Shown in pieces: positions 6,055 through 14,203 of a DNA stretch of 18,197 bases (positions are counted from its first letter, which is position 1; every line of letters begins with the position of its first letter). The translations under genes were made by a program, and so were the position numbers. The DNA is from Planctomycetes bacterium UBA2386. GTDB taxonomy: Bacteria; Planctomycetota; UBA1135; UBA2386. The stretch spans positions 18,009-36,205 of the forward strand of contig DDSQ01000052.1 of NCBI GenBank assembly GCA_002343845.1, in the 5' to 3' direction. Under the pieces are notes generated by a model. That model saw only the letters and a program-made list of their open reading frames with translations, was not told the DNA's origin and did not search any database.

Positions 6055-8112
6055 ATGAACGCACCCTCTTGGCTCCGCGGTCCTGCCCGTTCCATCGCCG
6101 GCATCCTCGCCCTCGGCATGCTCGCCCTCGGCGCGTGCAACAGCGGCAGCACCAGCGAGCCGAGCTCAGCGGTCACGCTGACCAGCATCGCGATCACGCC
6201 GCCGCTGCCGTCGGTGGCGCCGGGCTTCACGCAGAACCTGATGGCGACCGGCACCTACAGCAACGCCACCACGGCCGATCTGACCAACGCCGTGCAGTGG
6301 TCGTCGAGCAGCACGGGCACCGCGACCGTCAGCAACGCCGACGGCAGCGAAGGCCGCGTCACCGGCGTCGGCGCCGGCACCGCGCAGATCACGGCCACCC
6401 ACGCCGCGTCCGGCGTCACTTCGGCCGTCACGCTGACGGTCACCTCGGCAGCGCTGGCGAGCATCGCCATCACGCCGGCCGGATCGTCGGCGCCGCTCGG
6501 CGTCCTGCGGCAGTTCCGCGCCGTCGGCACCTTCACCGACGCGAGCACGTTCGACATCACCCAGTCGGTGTCGTGGATGTCCTCTGCGACGGGCGTGCTG
6601 GTGGTCAGCAACACAGCCGGCTCGCGCGGCGAAGGCTCGTGCATCGGCATCGGCGGCTCGACGATCACGGCCCAGCACACGACGACCGGCATCACCGCCA
6701 CGACGGCGTTCACGGTGACGGCGGCGACCCTGACCGGAGTCACCGTCACGCCTGCCGGGTCGGCGACGGCTCTCGGCTACACGCGGCAGTTCAGCGCGAC
6801 CGGCAACTACTCGGACAACACGACGCAGGACCTCACCGCGGCCGTGACCTGGTCGTCCTCGGACGTCGGCGTCACCACGATCAGCAACGGCGGCGGCAGC
6901 AATGGCCTCGCCACCAGCCTCGGCGTCGGTCAGTGCCAGATCACCGCGTCGCACGCTCCCAGCGGACTCGCCGGCTCGACGGTGATGCAGGTGACGCCGG
7001 CGACGCTGTTGTCGATCGCCGTCACGCCGAGCGGCCAGTCCGTCGTCGCCGGCTACACGCAACAGTTCACCGCGACGGGCACGTTCAGCGACGCCAGCAC
7101 GCAGGACCTCACCACCAGCGTGACCTGGAGTGCGGGCAGTCCGACGATCGTCAGCATCAGCAACGCCGGCGGCAGCGAGGGCCTTGCCACCGGCCTCGCC
7201 GCGGGCTCGTCGACGATCGTCGCCACCGGAGCCGGCACGACGATTTCGGGTTCGACCTCGCTCGCCGTCTCCGCGGCGGTGCTCGAGTCGGTCGCCATCA
7301 CGCCGACCAACTGGTCGCGCGCGCTGGGCTACACCCAGCAGTTCACGGCGATCGGCACGTTCAGCGACAACAACACGCAGGACCTGACGACGGCAGTGAC
7401 GTGGGCCTCGAACACGCCGGCCTCCGCGACGATCAGCAACGCGCCAGGCACGCAAGGTCTCGCGACGACCGTCGCGGTTGGCCCGACCACGATCACCGCC
7501 ACGCACGCGCCTTCGGGCCTCGGCGACTCGACGCAGTTCACGGTGACCGCCGTGGCGCTGGCTTCGATCGCCATCACGCCGGCCGCACCCTCGACCGCGC
7601 TCGGTTACAGCCAGCAGTTCACGGCGACCGGCACGTTCAGCGACAACAGCACGCAGAACATCACGTCGACGGTGACGTGGTCGTCGAGCAACGAGAGCAT
7701 CGCGCTCGTCAGCAACGCGGGCGGGTCCCAAGGCCTCGGCATGCCGGTGTCGACCGGTGTCGCGACGGTGACTGCTACCGATCCGTCGACGAACGTCACG
7801 GCGTCGACGACGTTCACGATCACGCCGGCGGAGCTGGTGTCGATCACGGTCACGCCCGCGAATCCGTCGGCGACCGCCAACGGGGTGCTCGCGTTCACGG
7901 CGCTCGGCGCCTACAGCGACAACACGGCCGTCGACATCACCAGCAACGTGACGTGGAGTTCGTCGAACGCGCCGATCGCCACGATCAGCAACGCCATCGG
8001 CGCCCACGGCCTCGCGAGCTTGCTCGCCGCGGGCACCGCGACGATCACCGCGACGCACACCGCGTCCTCGATCAGCGGCTCGACGTTGCTCACGGTCACT
8101 GCGGGCGACTGA
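6055..8112 (+). CDS. Secreted lipoprotein of seven bacterial Ig-like (BIG2-type) repeats
   Basis: A 685-residue protein. Residues 1-28 are a lipoprotein signal peptide: a basic N-region, a hydrophobic core and the lipobox LGAC with Cys28 as the lipidated residue. After a short Ser/Thr-rich spacer, residues 42-685 consist entirely of seven tandem 92-residue repeats with no insertion or deletion between them. Each begins LxSIAITP or a variant, contains a GTFSDxxTQDLTxxVTW block, then SNAGGSxGLAT and a final ITATH...LTVT strand. This is the pattern of BIG2-type Ig-like domains, found in surface adhesins and cell-surface proteins. There is no enzymatic or C-terminal sorting domain. The ATG at 6055 is chosen because it places the signal peptide at the N-terminus; the frame is open upstream from 5953. 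It probably extends from the outer membrane as a stalk or adhesin; its ligand is unknown. Confidence 0.87.
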   Translation: MNAPSWLRGPARSIAGILALGMLALGACNSGSTSEPSSAVTLTSIAITPPLPSVAPGFTQNLMATGTYSNATTADLTNAVQWSSSSTGTATVSNADGSEGRVTGVGAGTAQITATHAASGVTSAVTLTVTSAALASIAITPAGSSAPLGVLRQFRAVGTFTDASTFDITQSVSWMSSATGVLVVSNTAGSRGEGSCIGIGGSTITAQHTTTGITATTAFTVTAATLTGVTVTPAGSATALGYTRQFSATGNYSDNTTQDLTAAVTWSSSDVGVTTISNGGGSNGLATSLGVGQCQITASHAPSGLAGSTVMQVTPATLLSIAVTPSGQSVVAGYTQQFTATGTFSDASTQDLTTSVTWSAGSPTIVSISNAGGSEGLATGLAAGSSTIVATGAGTTISGSTSLAVSAAVLESVAITPTNWSRALGYTQQFTAIGTFSDNNTQDLTTAVTWASNTPASATISNAPGTQGLATTVAVGPTTITATHAPSGLGDSTQFTVTAVALASIAITPAAPSTALGYSQQFTATGTFSDNSTQNITSTVTWSSSNESIALVSNAGGSQGLGMPVSTGVATVTATDPSTNVTASTTFTITPAELVSITVTPANPSATANGVLAFTALGAYSDNTAVDITSNVTWSSSNAPIATISNAIGAHGLASLLAAGTATITATHTASSISGSTLLTVTAGD
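6178..8109 (+). repeat. Seven tandem 276-bp repeats coding Ig-like domains
   Basis: The units are 6178-6453, 6454-6729, 6730-7005, 7006-7281, 7282-7557, 7558-7833 and 7834-8109. Counting residues in each gives exactly 92 every time, and the last unit runs directly into the TGA. Units 3 to 6 are the most alike (for example GYTQQFTATGTFSD). Units 1, 2 and 7 are more diverged. Unit 2 carries a cysteine in GSCIGIG and unit 3 a cysteine in GQCQIT, both absent from the other units. Confidence 0.9.
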
Positions 8113-8168
8113 TCGCGCCGCGACCGGCGAGGCGAGACGCCGCCACGTAGCCGGTCTAGACTGGGCGG

Positions 8169-8735
8169 GTGCGCTGCTTCGTCGCCCTCGATCTGCCAGA
8201 GCCGGTCTGCAACCACCTGGCGAACCTCGGCGAGCGGCTGCAGCGGCGCTTCCCGGTACGGATGGTGGATCGCCACCAACTCCACCTGACGCTGCTGTTC
8301 GCCGGCGATGTCGACGACCACGTCGTCGACGGACTCGCCGCGGCGGTGCACGCCGTCGCGCTGCCGCCGCTGCGGTTGCACCTGCGTGGGTTCGGGCATT
8401 TTCCCCCACGCGGCGTGCCGCGCGTGCTCTGGGCGGGACTCGGCGGCGACGACGCCGCCGTGGTCGCCCTGCACGAGGAGCTCGCGGCCCGGGCCGCCGA
8501 ACTCGGCGTGCCGCGGGATGCCCGGGACTTCGCCCCCCACGTCACGATCGGACGGGTGAAGAGCGAATTCGGGGCGCTGGCCCTGGTCGACGCCTTGGCG
8601 GCGCTGGAAGTGGACCTGAAGACGAAGCCGTTCGCGCCGACCCAACTCGTGCTCTACGCCAGTGAGCTACGGCCGTCCGGGCCGGTGCACCGACCCCTGG
8701 TGGCGCGGCCGCTCCCGCCGGCAGCCCTGGCCTAG
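8169..8735 (+). CDS. thpR: RNA 2',3'-cyclic phosphodiesterase / 2'-5' RNA ligase
   Basis: A 188-residue member of the 2H phosphoesterase superfamily. These enzymes hydrolyse 2',3'-cyclic phosphate ends of RNA and can join tRNA halves through a 2'-5' bond in vitro. Both catalytic HxTx motifs are present and correctly spaced: HLTL with His39/Thr41 and HVTI with His124/Thr126. The N-terminus RCFVALDLPE is the family's usual first strand. Translation must start at the GTG at 8169, because the conserved first strand follows at once and no ATG fits. No clear Shine-Dalgarno is visible. Length is normal for the family. It lies 56 bp after the Ig-repeat lipoprotein and 116 bp before the DUF1570 gene, with no evident functional link to either. 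Confidence 0.9.
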   Translation: MRCFVALDLPEPVCNHLANLGERLQRRFPVRMVDRHQLHLTLLFAGDVDDHVVDGLAAAVHAVALPPLRLHLRGFGHFPPRGVPRVLWAGLGGDDAAVVALHEELAARAAELGVPRDARDFAPHVTIGRVKSEFGALALVDALAALEVDLKTKPFAPTQLVLYASELRPSGPVHRPLVARPLPPAALA

Positions 8736-8851
8736 TCGTTTCCTTCCGGAACAAGCGACGGATCTCGACGTCGATGGGTCACTTGTGCCCCCTCGCCGAC
8801 CGTGCGATCGTTGTCGCCCCGTCGCGCGTCGCCCCCTTCGGAACGCCCACC

Positions 8852-9937
8852 ATGCGCCATTGCCTGTTTGCATCGCTCCTCGCGCTCACCGCCGCCGCCC
8901 TGACTGCACAGGCGGAAGTTCGCGCCGGCCCCTGGCAGACCGCCGGCAAGGTCCCGGCCGGCTGGGTGATCCACAACACGAAGAACTACCACATCCAGTC
9001 GCAGGCGGGGCCCGAGAAGGCGAAGCGCCTCGGCGACCACATGGAAGTGATGAACGCGGTCTACCGGCGCATGTTCAAGCCGGACAAGGGCGGCGTGAAG
9101 CTGCAGACGATCAAGCTGTTCAAGGACGACGCGAGCTTCCGCGCCTACGGCGCCCCGCCGGGCGCCGCCGCGTACTACAGTGCGGGCGACCGCGAGATGG
9201 TCTGCTACGACACCGGCAAGTGGAGCGACATCAAGGAGACCGCTCCGACCACCGGCCCGGAGACCGCGCGTGATCGGCTGGCGCGCCGCCTCGGCAGGTT
9301 CGAGGACATGATGAAGATGGACCTGCTCGGCTGCGCCGCCCACGAGGGCTGGCACCAGTACTACCACTGGCTGGTCGTGTCGCGGGTCGCGCTGCCGTCG
9401 TGGATCAACGAGGGCATGGGCGACTACTTCTACACCGCGTCACCGCTCGAAGGCCGCGGCAAGAAGGCGAACCTCGGCAACATCTTCGACGGTCGCTTGA
9501 TGATCCTCAAAGCCGCCAAGAGCCAGGGCGCGATGGTGCCGCTCGAGCAGTTCCTGAAGATGCTGCAGCAGGACTACTACGCCAACCCGAGCGTCTGCTA
9601 CGCGCAAGGCTGGGCGTTCTGCCAGTTCCTGCTGCACGGCGCGGGCGGCAAGTACGCGAAGATCATCCCGAACTACGTCACTCTGCTCTGCAACGACACC
9701 AACTGGCAGAACGTGCAGGCTCGCGCCTTCAAGGGCCTCGACCTCGCGGCGATGGAGAAGGAGTTCCACGCCTACGTGGACAGCATCGAGCCGAGCGTCA
9801 AGGAACCGTTCGGCGACGAAGGCGAAGAGGGCGACGGCGGCATGGAAGAACCACCGCCGCCCCCGCCGCCGGCCGAAGGCGGCGGCACGCCACCGGGCAG
9901 CGGCAACGGCAACGGCAACGGCAACGGCGGCGGGTGA
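8852..9937 (+). CDS. Secreted DUF1570 metallopeptidase-like protein
   Basis: A 361-residue protein with an N-terminal signal peptide (about residues 1-21, hydrophobic core then AxA-like TAQAE). The core matches DUF1570-type proteins, which have a gluzincin-like zinc site. The HExxH motif is HEGWH (164-168), followed by YYH. Glu187 in WINEGMGDYF is placed like the third zinc ligand of gluzincins. It is therefore probably a zinc metallopeptidase acting in the periplasm or outside the cell; activity is not demonstrated. After residue about 318 the chain becomes low complexity: an acidic Gly/Glu stretch, a run of seven prolines, then Gly/Asn repeats. The ATG at 8852 is chosen over an in-frame ATG at 8774 because it begins the signal peptide. 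DUF1570 proteins are, to my knowledge, especially common in Planctomycetota. No partner gene is adjacent. Confidence 0.82.
   Translation: MRHCLFASLLALTAAALTAQAEVRAGPWQTAGKVPAGWVIHNTKNYHIQSQAGPEKAKRLGDHMEVMNAVYRRMFKPDKGGVKLQTIKLFKDDASFRAYGAPPGAAAYYSAGDREMVCYDTGKWSDIKETAPTTGPETARDRLARRLGRFEDMMKMDLLGCAAHEGWHQYYHWLVVSRVALPSWINEGMGDYFYTASPLEGRGKKANLGNIFDGRLMILKAAKSQGAMVPLEQFLKMLQQDYYANPSVCYAQGWAFCQFLLHGAGGKYAKIIPNYVTLLCNDTNWQNVQARAFKGLDLAAMEKEFHAYVDSIEPSVKEPFGDEGEEGDGGMEEPPPPPPPAEGGGTPPGSGNGNGNGNGGG
9902..9925 (+). repeat. Hexanucleotide microrepeat (GGCAAC)x4 at the 3' end of the DUF1570 gene
   Basis: Four perfect GGCAAC units encode alternating Gly-Asn just before the stop codon. Because the unit is six bases, changes in copy number would lengthen or shorten the tail without a frameshift. 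Confidence 0.85.
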
Positions 9938-9938
9938 G

Positions 9939-9955
9939 CGGCCGGGGCGCGGCCG
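9939..9955. terminator. GC-rich hairpin between convergent genes
   Basis: A 6-bp stem CGGCCG/CGGCCG with a GGGCG loop lies between the stop of the DUF1570 gene (9937) and the stop of the enzyme I gene (9962). There is no T run on either strand, so intrinsic termination is uncertain. Its location suggests it could serve both genes. Confidence 0.3.
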
Positions 9956-9961
9956 GCGCCG

Positions 9962-11683
9962 TCACTCCGTCTCGATGTTGACGAGCACCTTCTGCACGTC
10001 GAGCGTGCGCGGCGCCTCGAGGATGCGCGCGGCGATGCGCCGGCACTCGTCGAGCGAGTAGCGCGCGAGCACCTTCAGCACGCCGCGCAGGCGCACCGGC
10101 GCGATCGAGAAGCTGCGGTAGCCGACGCCGAGGTAGAACGGCATGCGCACCGGATCGGCGGCGCTCTCACCGAACAGCACGATCTGCTTCTCGCGTCGCT
10201 CGGCATCGCGAGCCATGCGCGCCAGCGTCTCGAAGACGGCCGGGTGCACCATCTCGTGGTACTCGCGCACGGCGGCATTGTCGCGGTCGGCGGCCAGCAG
10301 GTGTGCCTGCAGGTCGTCCACCGCCACCACCGCGAAGTCGCTCTCGTTGAGCAGCGAGCCGAGCGACATCGCCGCCGCCGGCACTTCGATGATCGGGGCG
10401 AGCGCCAACTCGGAAGCGCACGGCACGCCGGCCTTCTTGAGCGCGACCCGCTCCTCGAGCAGCGCAGCCTTCACGCGCTGCAGATCCGACAGCCCGGTCA
10501 CGAACGGGACCAGCACGGCGACCCCGTCGTGACCCGTCGCCGCGCGCAACACCGCGCGCAACTGCAGCCGCAACAGGTCGCGGTCGGAGAGCAGTCCGCG
10601 CACGCCGCGCAGGCCGAGCGTGGGGTTGCGTTCCTGATGGCGCAGTTCGCGATCGCGCGTCGAGGCCTGCACGTCGAGCAGCCGGAAGGCGATCGTGCGG
10701 CCGGCGTGCGCCTCGACCACCTGCCGGTAGGTCGCCACCAGCGTCTCCTCGGCCGGCTTCATCTTCGCGGCCAGGAACTGCAGCTCGGTGCGGTAGACGC
10801 CGATGCCGGCCATGCCGAAGGTGCGCACCAGGTCGGACTCGCCGGGGCTGCCGCACGATCCGAGCAGTCGCACGCTCACGCCATCGCGGGTGTGATGCCC
10901 GGTCGTCTCCGCGGGCGCCAACGCCTGCGCCTGGCTCGCCTTCCATCTCTGGACGCTCGCGGTCGCCTCGGTCAGCGCAGCGTCGTCGGGAGCGGTGTCG
11001 AGTTCGCCGGCCGTCGCATCGAGCACGGCGACGTCGCCGTCGCGCAGCAGGCGCGGCAGATCGCGAATGCCGGTGACCGTCGGGATGCCCATGCCGCGCG
11101 CGAGGATCGCTGCGTGCGAGCTCATGCCGCCCTCCTCGGCGACGATGCCCTGCACCTTCTCGTTGGCGAGATCGAACATGTCCGCCGTGGTCAGCCGCCG
11201 CGCGGCGAGGATGTAGGGACCGGTCGGCGCCACGGCGCCACGCACGGCTTCGGCCTCGAGGTTGCGCTGCAGCCGCGTCGCCACGTCGCGCAAGTCGCTG
11301 GCGCGGCGCCGCAGCAGGTCGCTCTCGACGAGCTGGAAGATGCGGTCGTACTTCACGAACACCAACTGCACCGCCTCGCGCACAGGCAGTCGTTCCTTGA
11401 TGACCTGGGCCTCGATCTCGGTGACGAACATCGCGTCGCCGAGGTAGGCGAGATGCGCGTCGAAGATGCGCAGTTCGGCCTCGCCGAGCGCATCGGCCTG
11501 CTTCTGCTTGATCTCCTCGATCTGCGCGCGGCTCTTCTGCAGCGCCTCGCGCAGCCGGTTCAGCTCGGCTTCGACTTCGTCGGCGGCGATGCGCTTGCCG
11601 GTCGACGTGCCCTCGAAACCGCGGAGGAACACGGGCCCGACCGCGACCCCCGGCGCCACGCACTCGCCACGCACCCTGGTCAC
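9962..11683 (-). CDS. ptsI: Divergent phosphoenolpyruvate-protein phosphotransferase (PTS enzyme I) homologue
   Basis: A 573-residue protein, nearly the length of E. coli enzyme I (575). Enzyme I transfers phosphate from PEP to HPr through an active-site histidine. The phospho-histidine motif GGMSSHAAILARGMGIP is intact (His190), as are the PEP-domain landmarks YRTE (297-300), NPTLGLRGVR (353-362), IIEVPAA (431-437) and DDLQAHLLAADRDN (456-469). Several catalytic positions differ from E. coli by my alignment: the usual active-site cysteine (Cys502 in CGELAGD) is Phe504 in FGESAAD, Asn454 is Asp456, and the GGDK motif reads QAST. The GTG at 11683 is preferred, with GAGGT 5 nt upstream and matching family length; the frame stays open to 12034, but that part is Arg-rich and non-homologous. 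No HPr or EII gene is adjacent, so it may serve a regulatory PTS or be a weakened enzyme. Confidence 0.85.
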   Translation of the reverse strand: MTRVRGECVAPGVAVGPVFLRGFEGTSTGKRIAADEVEAELNRLREALQKSRAQIEEIKQKQADALGEAELRIFDAHLAYLGDAMFVTEIEAQVIKERLPVREAVQLVFVKYDRIFQLVESDLLRRRASDLRDVATRLQRNLEAEAVRGAVAPTGPYILAARRLTTADMFDLANEKVQGIVAEEGGMSSHAAILARGMGIPTVTGIRDLPRLLRDGDVAVLDATAGELDTAPDDAALTEATASVQRWKASQAQALAPAETTGHHTRDGVSVRLLGSCGSPGESDLVRTFGMAGIGVYRTELQFLAAKMKPAEETLVATYRQVVEAHAGRTIAFRLLDVQASTRDRELRHQERNPTLGLRGVRGLLSDRDLLRLQLRAVLRAATGHDGVAVLVPFVTGLSDLQRVKAALLEERVALKKAGVPCASELALAPIIEVPAAAMSLGSLLNESDFAVVAVDDLQAHLLAADRDNAAVREYHEMVHPAVFETLARMARDAERREKQIVLFGESAADPVRMPFYLGVGYRSFSIAPVRLRGVLKVLARYSLDECRRIAARILEAPRTLDVQKVLVNIETE

Positions 11684-11946
11684 GACACACCTCGGGCGGA
11701 CGAGCCGGCTGGCGGCGACGCGGGCGACGGACGTGCGGCGAACGGTGGGTGCATCGGCGGGAAGAATCGCGCTGCGGTCGCGCGGAAGCAGGCGAGCCGA
11801 ACCGCCGACGACAAGGACGCTGTCGCCCAGGGCAGCCTGCCGCCGCGGCCGCGAGCGGCAGCGAACGGTAGCGTCGTCCGCGCGGCTCGGGTAGAAGAAC
11901 GCGTCGCGCGGCGTGGTCCGCGTGCCACGCACCTCGAAGCAGCTCG
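11684..11946. other. Divergent intergenic region between ptsI and lpxA
   Basis: These 263 bp separate the two divergent starts. Apart from the ptsI ribosome-binding site I could not recognise sigma-70 boxes, operators or a small ORF with a family signature. It must carry the promoters of both genes if the starts are right. Confidence 0.4.
11689..11693 (-). promoter_or_regulatory. Ribosome-binding site supporting a GTG start for ptsI
   Basis: On the minus strand this reads GAGGT, 5 nt before the GTG at 11683. A second GTG nine bases further on (11674) has no such element at suitable spacing. Confidence 0.5.
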
Positions 11947-12795
11947 ATGGGAGTTCACCCCACCGCGATCGTCGCCGCCGGCGCCGAACTCGGCCGCGAC
12001 ATCGAAGTCGGGCCCTACTGCACCATCGGGCCACGGGTCCGCATCGGCGATCGCACCCGCCTCGTCAGCCATGTCGTGATCGACGGCGACACGACGCTCG
12101 GCGCCGACAACGAGGTGTTCCCGTTCGCGGTGATCGGCGTGACGCCGCAGGACAAGAAGCTGAAGGCCGGCGACACGCCGGGCCGACTGCGCATCGGCGA
12201 CGGCAACCGCATCCGCGAACACGTCACGATCCACGGCGGCACGCCGTTCGGTGGCGGCATGACGGCGATCGGCGACCACAACATGATCCTGGTCGGCGCG
12301 CACATCGGCCACGACGCGACCGTCGGCAACCATGTCGTGTTCACGAACGGGGCGATGGCGGCAGGCCACACGTCGATCGGCGACCGGGCGATCCTCGGCG
12401 CAATGGTCGGCATCCACCAGTTCGCGCGCGTCGGCAAGATGGCGATGGTCGGCGCTGGGGCGATGGTCTCGCACGACGCCCCGCCGTTCGCGATCGTGCA
12501 GGGCGACCGCGCCAAGCTGGTCGCGGTGAACGTCGTCGGCATGCACCGCAACGGCTTCACCGCCGAACAGAAGGCTCTCGTCAAGCGCGTGTTCCGCCTA
12601 CTCTTCTGGCGTGCTGGCACGCTGCATCAACGCCTCGAGTTCGTGCGCGCCTCGGCGATGCACCGCGATCCGCTCTGCCGCGAACTCGTCGACTTCGTCG
12701 CCGCCAGCAAACGCGGCGTCTGCAGTCCACGATCCGGACGACAGCAGCGCAACGAGCCTGGCGACCTCCAGGGTGATGTCTCGACGGCCGTCTGA
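11947..12795 (+). CDS. lpxA: UDP-N-acetylglucosamine O-acyltransferase (first step of lipid A synthesis)
   Basis: A 282-residue left-handed beta-helix acyltransferase. LpxA moves a 3-hydroxyacyl chain from acyl carrier protein to UDP-GlcNAc in the cytoplasm, starting lipid A synthesis. Hexapeptide repeats begin at once (HPTAIV, GAELG, IGPRVRIG). The catalytic histidine is His122 in AHIGHD, equivalent to E. coli His125, with His119, His141 and His157 in the other conserved positions. The helical C-terminal domain follows from about residue 204. The chain should end near RGVC at 256-259; a further 23 residues of polar, non-conserved tail follow. That tail overlaps the start of the next gene by 20 bp. 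No strong ribosome-binding site is seen before the ATG, but MGVHPTAIV is a normal LpxA N-terminus. The other lpx genes and fabZ are not in this window. The gene supports a lipopolysaccharide-type outer membrane. Confidence 0.93.
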   Translation: MGVHPTAIVAAGAELGRDIEVGPYCTIGPRVRIGDRTRLVSHVVIDGDTTLGADNEVFPFAVIGVTPQDKKLKAGDTPGRLRIGDGNRIREHVTIHGGTPFGGGMTAIGDHNMILVGAHIGHDATVGNHVVFTNGAMAAGHTSIGDRAILGAMVGIHQFARVGKMAMVGAGAMVSHDAPPFAIVQGDRAKLVAVNVVGMHRNGFTAEQKALVKRVFRLLFWRAGTLHQRLEFVRASAMHRDPLCRELVDFVAASKRGVCSPRSGRQQRNEPGDLQGDVSTAV

Positions 12796-14203
12796 ACGCG
12801 CTGTCGGGCCAGTACCGTGGGTGGCGCTGCTGGCGTCGCTGACCGCCTTCGCCTCGGCGCAGGAGGCCGTCGACTTCCGGACACCCGACGGCAGCCGTTG
12901 CGTGCTGGTCGTCGACCGCGCGCTGCTGCAGGTGCAGTGGGCGGTCGCCACCTGGGCCGATCCCGCCGACGATCCACCCGGTCTCGCCGGGCTCGCGTTC
13001 GCGACCGTGGTCTCGTCCATGCACGGCACCTGGCGCACCGGCTCGCTCGATGCCGCGCGCGAACAAGACGCCCTGGCGGCGCTCGACCGCGCGCTCGCCC
13101 GACCCGCGGCAACTTCGACGGCTGCCGATCAGGCGGCCCTGCGCGACGCGCAACGCGACGCCGAGGCGCTGGCGGACCTGCGCATGTTCCCGCGCGTGCT
13201 CGCCGCCGCGCCGGCGTGGCGTCCCGAAGTGCGCAACCACGGTGCCGTGGCGACGTTCGCGCTGGCCACCGTCCCGGAAGCGATCGCCGAGGTCGCGCGG
13301 CTGCTGGTCGAACGGCGCGAACAGCAGCCCCTGCGGCGCTTGCCCGAGGCCTGGCGCGACCACGAGGCCTGCCTGGCCGCCACGCGAACCAACGACTCGT
13401 CAGGGGCGGTGCGCGCCGAAGTGCTCGAGCTGACGATGCCCGGCCATCCGCTGGCGACTTGGCTCGGCACGCCGACGGTCGCCTCGCCACGACGCGACCA
13501 GGCGCTCGCCGCCTGGGCAGCGACGCAACGGCCCGAACGCACGGTGCACGTTCTGCTCGGCAACTTCGACGCCGCGGCCGTGCGCGACGCGCTGGCCGCC
13601 GCGTTCACGACGACCGCGCTGCCGCCCGCACCACCACCCTCGCGCCCGCCGGTGCGGCCGTTGGCCAATGCCCGCCGATCCACGATCGCGGGCGCCGCGA
13701 CGCCAGCAGCAGCGCTGGCCTGGGCGCTGCCCGCCGGCGTCGACCGCGACCAGCTCGCCGTCGCCGTTCGCTGGCTGGCTGGTGGACCGGACAGCGTGCT
13801 CGGCCAGGAACTGCAACGCGCCGGCCGCGCGGCGGCCGTCGTTCGCTGCACGGCGCCGTGGCCGCCATCACCAGACGGCCAGGGCCTGCTGCTGATCGAG
13901 TGCAACGACCGGACGGGCAGCGTCGGACTCGCGGATCTGCTGCTGCGCGCATGCGGGCAGGCGGCCGGCAAACCACCCGACGAACAGGTCCTGCGGGCGG
14001 TCACGACGACGATGCAGCACGAGGCCCGTGCGAGAGCACCCGACGACCGCGACAAGGCGTGCGAACTCGCTGCCAGGATCCTGCAGTGGCCGACCGCGCC
14101 GATCGCGACCGACGACCCCGGCAACGTCGACGCCCGCGCCGTCCAGACGCTGCTGCAGCGCGTGTTCGCGGGGCATCCCGCCGTCGTGGAGGCGACGCCA
14201 TGA
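12776..14203 (+). CDS. Secreted M16 peptidase-like protein without zinc motif (first of pair)
   Basis: A 475-residue protein with a signal peptide at residues about 1-28 (VALLASLTAFASAQ). The domain layout resembles one M16 (insulinase/processing peptidase) half: an N-terminal domain with a GLAGLA segment, a helical linker, and a second domain from about residue 300. Where active M16 enzymes have HxxEH, this protein has GLAFA (72-76), so all three key residues are lost and it should be proteolytically inactive. The ATG at 12776 overlaps the end of lpxA by 20 bp and follows AGGG closely. Its end overlaps the next M16-like gene as ATGA. In two-subunit M16 systems one subunit may be inactive and help bind substrate, but here the partner is also degenerate. 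The family call rests on weak similarity and on the paired context. Confidence 0.62.
   Translation: MSRRPSERAVGPVPWVALLASLTAFASAQEAVDFRTPDGSRCVLVVDRALLQVQWAVATWADPADDPPGLAGLAFATVVSSMHGTWRTGSLDAAREQDALAALDRALARPAATSTAADQAALRDAQRDAEALADLRMFPRVLAAAPAWRPEVRNHGAVATFALATVPEAIAEVARLLVERREQQPLRRLPEAWRDHEACLAATRTNDSSGAVRAEVLELTMPGHPLATWLGTPTVASPRRDQALAAWAATQRPERTVHVLLGNFDAAAVRDALAAAFTTTALPPAPPPSRPPVRPLANARRSTIAGAATPAAALAWALPAGVDRDQLAVAVRWLAGGPDSVLGQELQRAGRAAAVVRCTAPWPPSPDGQGLLLIECNDRTGSVGLADLLLRACGQAAGKPPDEQVLRAVTTTMQHEARARAPDDRDKACELAARILQWPTAPIATDDPGNVDARAVQTLLQRVFAGHPAVVEATP
14188..14192 (+). promoter_or_regulatory. Strong ribosome-binding site for the second M16-like gene
   Basis: GGAGG lies 7 nt before the ATG at 14200, inside the last codons of the preceding gene. 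It fixes the start at the lipoprotein signal peptide rather than at any upstream start in the open frame. Confidence 0.75.

Noticed and set aside
6178..8109. Regular repeats considered as a CRISPR or satellite array
   Set aside because: The unit is 276 bp, stays in one reading frame and encodes Ig-like domains. There are no short identical repeats with unique spacers.
3597..8150. An open frame of 1517 codons on the + strand spanning several genes
   Set aside because: It runs antisense to the DUF4071-like gene and out of frame through the glycosylase and Ig-repeat genes. Its translation is Arg/His/Asp-rich with no family signature, as expected in GC-rich DNA with few stops.
6166..8409. A 747-codon open frame on the - strand opposite the Ig-repeat gene
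   Set aside because: It is an Arg-rich shadow whose periodicity simply mirrors the repeats of the coding strand.
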